From Limnochorda sp. L945t (GTDB taxonomy: Bacteria; Bacillota; Limnochordia; Limnochordales; Geochordaceae), in the NCBI RefSeq assembly GCF_035593305.1, contig NZ_CP141615.1, positions 558,001-622,000 on the forward strand: a stretch of 64,000 bases of DNA. Direction: 5' to 3'. This document shows positions 41,037 to 49,600 of this stretch, piece after piece. Both the position numbers and the translations under genes were made by a program. The notes under the pieces were generated by a model. It ran no database searches. It was not told where the DNA came from and worked only from the letters and a program-made list of their open reading frames with translations. The first letter of the stretch is position 1, and each line of letters begins with the position of its first letter.

Positions 41037-41957
41037 CTACACGCCCGCCAGGTTGACCGAGGGCTTCGAGAGCCCCTGACCCCGGGCGAACAGGTCCAGC
41101 GAGACGGTGGCGAGGTCGTCGACGGGCGGGACCACCCGCCCGTCGACGCGCAGATCGAAGACCTTGAGATACCCCCGGCACCGCTCGCACACGTCGAGCC
41201 GCACGTGTGAGGCGCCTTCCGGCTGGAGCTGAACGAGGGTGCCGGTCGCACCGCACAGCATGCAGCGCATGCGGGCGTACCGCCACGCCGAGTGGCACAG
41301 GGAGCAGTGGAGGAAAAGTGCGCCCTCGCCGCCCTCCACGTCCACCAGATAGCCGGCCTGGGGCGGCGCTCCGCAGACAGGGCAGGAGGTGGCGTACCAG
41401 GAGCCCCTTGGCCCGTGATGCGGCACGTGGGCTCGCAGCAGCCGGGCCGCCGCCTCTTCCAGGAAGGGCTCCAGGAACAGGCGGGCCAGCATGGCTTCGG
41501 CCGGGTCCACGGCGCCGTCTCCTGCGGCCCCGTCCCATGCGGCAACGCCCAGCACGCCCGGCGCCCCCGTGGCCACCAGGCGCCCGAGCACGGTCTTTTG
41601 AGTCTCGAGGCCGCCCCCGAGGAGCCGCCGTGCCGCCCGGGCCAGGGGCTCGGGCCCCTGGCGTTCGGCCAGCGCCAGAAGCAGGCGGAAGCGGTGGACG
41701 GGCAACGCGCCCACCGGCAACCCACCGGCCGGGTCGCGAGACAGCCGCATGGCCTCCTGCAGGGTTTCGAGCAACCCCGCCCCCGGGCCGTTCCCGTTCC
41801 CGGCATGCCGGGCGAGCGCCTCTTGGACGCTCACCACCTCGGCGTAGAAGGCGAGCGCCGGCGCGATCTGCGGGTCGGCCTCGGCCAGCTCAGCGGCCCT
41901 TTGGCGGCGCTGCTGCCATGTCCACGGCGGAGGCAACACGTGCGGGCTCAGGGGCAT
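41037..41957 (-). CDS. fdhE: Formate dehydrogenase accessory protein FdhE
   Basis: 306 residues with four rubredoxin-like CxxC pairs: SCPVCGAPPQAGYLVDVEG, HCSLCHSAWRYARMRCMLC and DVCERCRGYLKVFDL. In enterobacteria FdhE is needed to assemble the respiratory formate dehydrogenases and interacts with the catalytic subunit. Last gene of the alpha-beta-gamma-fdhE operon and overlaps the gamma gene by 68 bases. The ribosome site for its ATG lies inside that gene. Confidence 0.93.
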   Translation of the reverse strand: MPLSPHVLPPPWTWQQRRQRAAELAEADPQIAPALAFYAEVVSVQEALARHAGNGNGPGAGLLETLQEAMRLSRDPAGGLPVGALPVHRFRLLLALAERQGPEPLARAARRLLGGGLETQKTVLGRLVATGAPGVLGVAAWDGAAGDGAVDPAEAMLARLFLEPFLEEAAARLLRAHVPHHGPRGSWYATSCPVCGAPPQAGYLVDVEGGEGALFLHCSLCHSAWRYARMRCMLCGATGTLVQLQPEGASHVRLDVCERCRGYLKVFDLRVDGRVVPPVDDLATVSLDLFARGQGLSKPSVNLAGV

Positions 41958-42606
41958 GCGTGGCCTCCTTCGCCTCGATCTCCCGGTACCAGCGGGGGTG
42001 GTGAAAGCGCGCCCAGTACCGGGGGATCCGCCCGTGCGTCATGGTCTCGAAGGTCCCGGGCAGCGCGATGGTGGCCATGTAGACGTGCAGGATGATGAGC
42101 GCGACGTACCCGGCCGCCACCAGGCTGTGCACGGGATAGGCGAGCAGCATCACCCGCGTCCCGCCGTAGCGCGCCGGGTTGCACATGAAGATCCCGGTGG
42201 CCACCTCCAGCACGCCGAGCGCCAGCACGGTCCAGAAGAGGAGCTTCTGCCCGGCGTTGAACCGCCCCGCCTCCACCGTCTCGCCGCCGTGGGTGACGTA
42301 CGCCGACACCCGGCGCAGCCACAGCCAGTCGAGCCGGTCGAGCACCATCTGGCGCGCCCACGTGGCGACCATGACGACGAGCGACACGGCGAAGACCATG
42401 CCGGCCCACGGATGCAGCCACCGGGCCGGCGTGCCGCCGCCGAACAACGACGTCAACCAGAACAAGCCGGGCATGTACAGCCCCATCCCCGTGAGGGCCG
42501 CCACGATGAACGAGAGCGCCACCAGCCAGTGGACGATGCGCTCGAAGAGGCTGAAGCGCTCAATCCTTCCGGTGTGGTTGGTCGCCCTGCCCGCTCTGCC
42601 GCCCAA
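41890..42606 (-). CDS. fdoI: Formate dehydrogenase gamma subunit, cytochrome b
   Basis: 238 residues with four membrane helices. IERFSLFERIVHWLVALSFI, ARWLHPWAGMVFAVSLVVM and HSLVAAGYVALIILHVYMAT carry the histidines that ligate two haems b, as in FdnI/FdoI. It anchors the alpha-beta module and passes electrons to quinone. A TTG start (42606) nine bases after GGGAGG is required, since no ATG/GTG occurs before the first helix; it overlaps the beta gene by 47 bases. Confidence 0.9.
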   Translation of the reverse strand: MGGRAGRATNHTGRIERFSLFERIVHWLVALSFIVAALTGMGLYMPGLFWLTSLFGGGTPARWLHPWAGMVFAVSLVVMVATWARQMVLDRLDWLWLRRVSAYVTHGGETVEAGRFNAGQKLLFWTVLALGVLEVATGIFMCNPARYGGTRVMLLAYPVHSLVAAGYVALIILHVYMATIALPGTFETMTHGRIPRYWARFHHPRWYREIEAKEATHAPEPARVASAVDMAAAPPKGR

Positions 42607-43486
42607 CGCTCGTCACCTCCCGCCTGCCGCCGTCCTCCTTGTCGCCCTCGGCCCATGTCGGGCCGTACGTCAGGTAATGCAGGGCCGTCCCCACCAGCCC
42701 GACGCCCATCACCATGCTGCCGATGGTCTTGAGGATGCCTTTCCAGGCGTGGACGGCCGGCGAGACCTGCGGATCCTTCGGGAGCCCGTACTGCTCCACC
42801 GCGTCGCCGTGGGGCAGCACGTAGATGACGTGCGTTCCGCCGACGCCCTGGGGGCTGTAGACGGCCGCGTTGGCGTATCCCCGCTGCTTGAGCCGTTCCG
42901 CCGAGGTCCGGGCCCGTTCCAGCATCTGGTCTTTGGGCCCGAACTGGATGGCCCCCGTCGGGCAGGTCTTGGCGCAGGCCGGCTCGAGCCCGGCGCTCAC
43001 CCGGTCGACGCACAGGTTGCATTTGTACACCTTGCCGGTCGTGGCCGAAAGCCTCGGCACGTCGAACGGGCAGCCGGTGATGCAGTACCCGCACCCGATG
43101 CAGGCGTCCTGGTTGAAGTCGACGATGCCGTTGGCGTACTGCACGATGGCGCCCGGCGACGGGCAGGCCGCCAGGCAGCCGGGGTCCTCGCAGTGCATGC
43201 ACTGGTCTTTGAGCATGAGCCACTGCAGCCGCCCGTCGATCTCCACCTCGTGGAACCGGATGAGGGTCCACGTCTGGGCCGACAGGTCCTCGTGGCTCTG
43301 GTAACTGCCGAAGTTGTGCGTCGGCTCGGGCGGGAGATCGTTCCACTCCTTGCAGGCGACCTCGCAGCCCTTGCAGCCGATGCAGCGCGACACGTCGATG
43401 AGCTTGGCGACCGGCTGCACCTCGCTGACCCCGGGCGGGGGGCTCGACGAGGCGGAGACCCGCTTGAGCGAAAGCACGTTGGCCAT
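42560..43486 (-). CDS. fdoH: Formate dehydrogenase beta subunit, 4Fe-4S ferredoxin type
   Basis: 308 residues with four cysteine clusters: CIGCKGCEVACKEW, CMHCEDPGCLAACP, CIGCGYCITGCPFDVP and CNLCVDRVSAGLEPACAKTC, as in FdnH/FdoH, giving four [4Fe-4S] centres. A membrane helix near the C-terminus (ILKTIGSMVMGVGLVGTALH) fixes it to the gamma subunit. It wires the molybdenum/tungsten site of alpha to the haems of gamma. Starts 16 bases after the alpha gene stop. Confidence 0.93.
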   Translation of the reverse strand: MANVLSLKRVSASSSPPPGVSEVQPVAKLIDVSRCIGCKGCEVACKEWNDLPPEPTHNFGSYQSHEDLSAQTWTLIRFHEVEIDGRLQWLMLKDQCMHCEDPGCLAACPSPGAIVQYANGIVDFNQDACIGCGYCITGCPFDVPRLSATTGKVYKCNLCVDRVSAGLEPACAKTCPTGAIQFGPKDQMLERARTSAERLKQRGYANAAVYSPQGVGGTHVIYVLPHGDAVEQYGLPKDPQVSPAVHAWKGILKTIGSMVMGVGLVGTALHYLTYGPTWAEGDKEDGGRREVTSVGRQSGQGDQPHRKD

Positions 43487-43502
43487 GGCCGTTGCCCCCG
43501 TC

Positions 43503-46501
43503 CTACGCCTTTTCCACGGCGACCAGGAAGCCCTTGAACTCCGGCGCCCTCGTGTTGGCGTCGCCGGCGTCCGGCGTCAGCAGATTGGCCATGGGTCCCA
43601 CCATCAGGCCCCGGAAGCCCCAGTGGATGGGGATGCCGATCTGCCACACCTGGCGACCGTCGACCGTCAGCGGGCGGAGCCGCCGGGTCACGATGGCCAC
43701 TCCCACCACCTCGCCGCGGGCCGAGCGGACCCGCACCTTGCCGCCGTTTTGGACCCCTTCTCCCGGGCGAGCCCCTCGGGGATCTCGACGAAGAACTCGG
43801 GCATGGCTTCCACCAGGTACGGCACCCACGACGTGACGAAGTGCTCGTGCTCGACGACCCGGTACGTCGTCGCCACCACCGGGAACGCGTCGGGCTTACC
43901 GACGAGCGACAGGTCGCTCTGGTAAACCGGGGCGACGGGGTCGCGGGGTACCTCGGGATGCAGCGGGTTGGCGATGGGCGACTCGAGGGGCTCGTAGTGC
44001 TCGGGGAACGGGCCGTCCACCATGCCCCGGGCGAACAGCCGGCCGACCCCTTCCTCTGCCATGATGAACGCCCCCAGCCCCTGGGAAGGCGCGGCGGTGG
44101 CCGGGTAGTCGGGAACGTCGCCGGCCCAGCGGCTGCCGTCCCACACGATGCCGGGCCGCATGGGGTCCCACGGGCGCCCCTCCGCGTCGGCCGACGCCCG
44201 GTTGTACAACACCCGGCGGTTGGCCGGCCAGGCGAAGGCCCACTCGTGGAAGAAGCCCATCCCGGTCGGGTCGTCCAGGCCCCGGCGGGCCATCATGTTG
44301 CCTTTCTCGGTCCAGATGCCGGTGTAGATCCAGTTGCCGCCCGTCGTGCTGCCGTCGGCCTTCATCTGCGCGAAGGAGTCGAGGAGCTTGCCGGTGGTCA
44401 GGTCGTACCCGTTGATCTCCTTCGCGAGGTCGGCCTCGGAAGGCTCCTGGGGGTTGGCGTAGTGCATGGTGAGGTGGAGGATGGGATCGGGGAACGCCCC
44501 GCCTTCGGCCTCGTAGCGCTTCTTGAGCCGCTGGACGAGCCCGGCCAGGATCCACGAATCGGAGCGGATGCCGGGCTCGGGCGGCACCGCCGCCTCCTTC
44601 CATTGGATCCACCGTCCGCTGTTGGTGAACGATCCGGCCCGCTCGATCCAGTGGGTGGAGGGCAGGAAGAAGACCTCGGTCTGGATGGAGGCCGGGTCGG
44701 CGCCGTCGCGGGCCCAGAAGGAGGCCGTCTCGTTGTCGAACGGGTCGACCACGACCAGCCACTTGAGCTTGCCGAGGGCCTGCATGATCTTGTGAGTGTT
44801 GGGCCCGGCGAGCACCGGGTTGAAGCCGAAGACGACCAGGCCCTCGATCTTGCCCTTGTACATCGCGTCGAAGATGCCCAGGTAGGTGGCGTCGGTGGCC
44901 GGCTCCTTCTTGGGCAGGTAGTGGAAGGCCCACTCGTTTTCGGCCGTGGCATGGTCGCCCCACCACGTCTTGAGCAGGCTCACGAAGAAGTTGGGATAGT
45001 TGCTCCAGTAGTTGACCGCGCCGGGGTCGAGCTTGACCGGCGTGGAGGCCTTCAGGTGCTCCTCCAGCGATTGCTGGGGAGCGATCGGCATCTTCAGGTA
45101 GCCGGGGAGGCTGTCGGCCACGACGGCCATGTCGGTGGCGCCCTGCACGTTGGCGTGGCCCCGCAGTGCGTTGATGCCGCCGCCCGGGCGCCCGATGTTG
45201 CCGAGCAACAGCTGCAGGATGGCACCCGTGCGGATCATCTGGGAGCCGTGCATGTGCTGGGTCCAGCCCACCGCGTACATGATGGTGCCGACCCGTTCGG
45301 CCCGCCCGGTCGATCCGACGACCCTGGCCACGTTGAGGAAGTCCTCGACGCTGCAGCCGCTGATGCGGGCGACCGTCTCCGGCGTGTAGCGGCTGAAGTG
45401 CTGCTTGAGGAGCTGGAACACGCTCCGGGGATGCGTGAGGGTCGGGTCCTTGCGGACGTTACCCTGCTCGTCGCGCTCGTAATCCCACGTCGACTTGTCG
45501 GCGTACGCGCCGGCCGCCTCGTCGAAGCCCGAGAAGAGCCCGTCGTGGAAACCGAAACCCTCCTTGACGATGAACGAGGCGTTGGTGTGGAGCCGCACGT
45601 ACTCCTCATGATAGAGCTTGTTTTCCAGGACGTAGTGGATGAGCCCGCCCAAGAACGCGATGTCGGTGCCCGCCCGGATGGGAGCGTACACGTCGGCGAG
45701 GGCCGCCGTGCGGTTGAAGCGTGGGTCGACCACCACGAGCTTGGCGCCCCGCGCCTGGGCCTCGACGACCCACTTGAAGCCGCACGGGTGGTTTTCGGCC
45801 GGATTGGCGCCCATGACCAGGATGACATCGGCGTTCTTGATGTCGCGCCAGTGGTTGGTCATGGCGCCGCGCCCGAAGGAGGCGGCCAAACTGGCCACCG
45901 TCGGGCTGTGTCATATGCGGGCCTGGTGGTCGAAGTAGTAAATCCCGAGGGCCCGGGTGGCTTTCACCAGGAGGTACGAGTCCTCGTTGTTCATGGTGGC
46001 GCTGCCGAAGACCGCCACCCCATCGGTGCGGTTGACCAGCTGTCCCTTGTCGTTGCGGGCGGTGAAGGTCCGGTCGCGGCTCGCCTTGATGCGGGACGCG
46101 ACCTGGTCCATGACCCAGTCCCACGAGACGTCCTGCCAGACGTTGGAGCCCGGGGCGCGGTAGCGGGGGCCCTTGACGCGGTCCTTGCTCAGCTGCAGCT
46201 GCATGGCGCTCGCGCCCTTGGGGCAGAGGGTGCCGCCGTTGACGGGGCTATCGGGGTCGCCCTCGATGTGCACGATGGCCGGGGCGGAGTTGAGGCCGCC
46301 GGTGGTGCTGACGTGGGCGATCATGCCACAGCCGACGGCGCAGTAGGGGCAGATGGAGTGGACTTCCCGGGTCCGGGCAATCTTGAGGTCCCGGACGGCG
46401 GCCCGGGCCGGGGTCAGATCCCAGCCCCACAAGGAAGCGGTGGCCGTCCCGGCTGCCGTCGCGGCCCCCACCTTCAGCAAGTCACGGCGTGAAAGGCCCA
46501 T
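43503..46501 (-). CDS. fdoG: Formate dehydrogenase alpha subunit, selenocysteine-containing, with apparent frameshift near C-terminus
   Basis: About 1000 residues if read through two interruptions. Tat signal MGLSRRDLLKVGAATAAGTA, then the [4Fe-4S] site ICPYCAVGCGM. An in-frame UGA at 45911-45913 (residue 197) stands exactly where E. coli FdnG has selenocysteine, between YFDHQARI and HSPTVASLAASFGRG; a SECIS hairpin follows. The molybdopterin domain continues to PEFFVEIPEGLAREKG at about 43758, where one base is missing in a G-run; the rest (GVQNGGKVRVRSARG ... NTRAPEFKGFLVAVEKA) continues in the next frame to 43503. First gene of the operon; GGGAGGG ribosome site. Confidence 0.9.
43754..43757 (-). 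other. Frameshift site in the formate dehydrogenase alpha gene
   Basis: In a run of four G (read on the reverse strand: GAG AAG GGG TCC) the frame leaves the family sequence and hits a stop 22 codons later. One additional G restores GVQNGGKVRVRSARG and the complete C-terminus. Either sequencing/assembly error, a mutation, or -1 slippage on the G-run. Confidence 0.8.
45881..45913 (-). promoter_or_regulatory. UGA selenocysteine codon and bacterial SECIS hairpin, formate dehydrogenase 1
   Basis: Reverse strand: UGA at 45913-45911, 11 bases later the stem GGUGGCC/GGCCGCC (45899-45893 with 45887-45881) closed by an AGUUU loop. Position and loop G-U fit the SelB-binding element. Confidence 0.88.
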
Positions 46502-46564
46502 GCCTCACCCTCCCGCTCAGCGGACGTGGCTCGACCTGGAAACCAGGGGCATCTGTTAGCACTA

Positions 46565-46594
46565 ATGGTAAGCGGTTTCGAGAGCGACTGTCAA
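46565..46594 (-). promoter_or_regulatory. Promoter of the membrane formate dehydrogenase operon
   Basis: Reverse strand perfect TTGACA (46589-46594), 18-base spacer, TACCAT (46565-46570), about 65 bases before the alpha subunit ATG. Confidence 0.6.
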
Positions 46595-46655
46595 GGCCGC
46601 GGCCGAGCGACTGTTCGGATCACATGCGGGTACACAGAACCGGAGCTGGATGCCC

Positions 46656-49600
46656 TCAAAACGTGGCCTCGACGAACAGGCGTATCCACCCCGTGCGGAA
46701 CGGGGCAGGGGTGCCGGTCGGCGTGGCGGTACCCTGGCCGGTAGCGAACAATGGAGGCACGACCCCGCTCGAATAGCCTAGCTCCAGGCCCCCGCTCCAC
46801 TGCTCGGAAAAGCGGTAGCTCACCTGGCCTGACAGGTCAGCTCGCCACTGGGGTTTGGGCTCGTTGCCGGGGAGCCACGTCTCTCCCCGGCCTGCACCTG
46901 CCGTTGCGGAGACGGTCCACGGCCCGCCGGGTCGATACGTCACCGTGTGCGAAAGCTCGGCCGTTCGGCCCTCTTGACCTGCTGCGGGGCCGGCGCTCCA
47001 TCGCGCCCCCAGCCGGGTCGCTTGTGGCCACGCCGGGGCAAGCTCCCAGCCGACTCGAAGCGTGGCAGCGTGGGTCGTGTCGAGGGACTCGCGTTCCCCG
47101 CCCGCCGATGTTCCGCCGTCTTCCCCGAGGGCCACCACGTGGCGTACCTCCCGGGACAACGTAACCGACGGCTTCACACCTGTCCAAGCTTCTGTGAGCC
47201 CGGTCAGCTCCAGGCGGTCCTCTACGGTCTGCTTCGCGAGCGGCACCTCCGCGAGCTGGAACCTCCGAGCTGCGTCGAGCCGCAATGTCAGGACCGGGCT
47301 CCACGCCGCCTGCAACCCGCCGCCGAGCCCCACCGCAGACGAACGGGACCGCAGCGACTCCGATTGGCTCCAGGTGAGGCGCCCCGTTGGGGAGAGGTTC
47401 CAGACACCCCACGTCACCTCCGGTGCCGTCACAGAGAGGGCAGCTTGCCGGTCCTGTCGCTCGAAGTCCGTGCCGTCCTCGCTCACGCGCCACCCGGACT
47501 GCTGGCCCACGGAGAAGGACGTTCGCACGGCACCGAAGGTGCGGGAGGCGGTAGCACCCACGTTGAGGCTCTCGGTTCCCTGGACCCGGACGGGCACAGC
47601 CCCGCCAGGGCCACTGATCACTTTGAGAGGATAGCGGAATCCCAAGGTGAGGGAGACCTCGGGAAGAGGGTTGGCCGACAGGTCGGCCACCAGGTTGTGG
47701 GCCACGTAGTGGCTGCTCCCGAACGCGGCAGCTCCCCGGTCGTCATAGATGACGTGTTCGTACCCTAGGGCGGCCGTGAGCCGGCGCTGCCAGAAACTCT
47801 CCTGTACCTGGATGGTACGGGTGAGGGTTGTCTGCTCCCACCCAGGGATGGCCATGTCCCGGTCCGTGCGATCCCACCGGATGCTACCACGCAGGGCGGG
47901 CGGGGAGGCCCACGAGAAGGGTGCCGGCAGAGGAAGGGTCCAGGTGGCGGAGAGCTGGTCGCTCAGGGTGCGCTGGGGGGCCTCGCCCGTAATCGGCGTA
48001 CTGGTGAGGCGGTCCTTGTGGGTGAACTCCACCCCAAGGTTCGGCGTCACCTGCTGGTGCAAGGCTGCCTGCCACGCCTCGAACGCCTGGCGCTGAATAC
48101 CGTTGATGGGGAGAAAGCGGCCATCGACGCGTTCGTAAGAGAGCTCCAAGCCGCCGCCCTGCCAATCGTATCCGGTCGCCAGCCGGCCCGCTGCGCCGTC
48201 GTAGACGGTCGGAGACGCAGGGTCGCGGTACCGCGCGGGATCCCCTTCGGGGAGAGCCTGCTGGGTGACTTCCACGTCGGTCCCCCAGTCCTGCTCGCGA
48301 AAGATACGAGGCATGCCCGAGGCGGGCCGGGCTGCCGCCCAGATCTCGGTACCGGACCCATCAGCGGCTGTCGCCACACCTACGGCGGACACGGGGCCTG
48401 GTGTTACTCCGCCAAGCGTAATGGCCTCGCGCGATGGGTGGTTGCCGCCTGCGTCCGTAATCCGATAGAGCCCCAGGGATGTGGCTGCCCACACCTCCCA
48501 TAGGCCGAGTGTTTGAGATGGCCTCACCTGGAGCGCCTGTACCTCTCCTATGGATCCGTTGGGCAACGGCGCCGCACGTTGCAGAGCGTTCTGTAGCTGC
48601 CCGTCCAGATCCAGATCCACGTACGCCAGGCCCTCCCGGCTGCCAACCCACACACGAATCCCGCCGCTCACGGGCACGGCCGCGGTCCTGGTCAGGCCGT
48701 CTTGTTGGAGGAGTGGACGTATCTGGTCCCATGGTGGGTTCCAGCTCCCTTGTAGCGGGATCCATGCGATGCCCGACGGGTAGACGGCAAGGAGCGCAAA
48801 TCGGTTGCCGTCGTCTGCTGCAACGAAGGCGATGTCCCTGATGTCATCCGAGGGCAGAGACGGCGAGGTAGTGCTGCTGAACGTGTGCCAGTCTCGGAGG
48901 GCCGCGTCGACGTTGCCCACGTTGAGCTCCGCGGCGTCTGCCCAGGCCAGTCCTTTGTCGGTAGCGACCCAGACCGAAGAGTCCACGGCTTGCTCGTGGC
49001 CAGGAGGCCGGGTCGGCACGCCCACGTACAGTACGTCGCGCACGCGGTTGGACGGAAGACCCTGGGACGTGTACCGGCGCTCCCAGTTGGCCGTGGAGTC
49101 GAACGGGAGGTCATTACCCGCGGGACTGGATATCAAAGTAAGCCCGGATTCGGTTCCGAGCACCCATGCCGCGGCAGACGTGCTGCCGGCGAGCAGGGGA
49201 CTGCCTGGCCAGCTGCTGTCTGAAACGGTGCCCTGCACGGCCGGCGCGATCGCGTATACGGTGAGCCCGCTCAGGCCCGCCGCCGTGGTATAGCGGTGCC
49301 ACCGCGGCTCGCCGCCGGCAGGGTCCAGTTCCCCAACCGTGAGCCCAGCCCGATGGCCCAACAGCACCCAGGCGCCTGAATTGGCGGCTCCGGGCGCGGC
49401 GCTTCCCGCGATCGCATACACCTCGTTGAGCTGTGGTAACCTCGCGTTGGCGTCAAACGGGTTGACGTCCCGGGAAAACGCGACATCCCACTGCGCCCAA
49501 GGACCCCGCCCGCCTGACTGACCACGGACTGCCTGCTGGCTCTGCGCCCATCGGTACGCGCCGGATAACGCCACTACGGTATGGGAGTTGGGCATGGTGC

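Noticed and set aside
45911-45913. UGA as a true stop making fdoG a pseudogene
   Set aside because: Located exactly at the family's selenocysteine position with a SECIS hairpin, and conserved sequence continues in frame.
43841-46492. Long open frame (883 codons) on the + strand opposite the formate dehydrogenase alpha gene
   Set aside because: Composition is a typical high-GC shadow (Gly/Arg/Asp/His/Val-rich), no family resemblance; the opposite strand has clear FdhA sequence.
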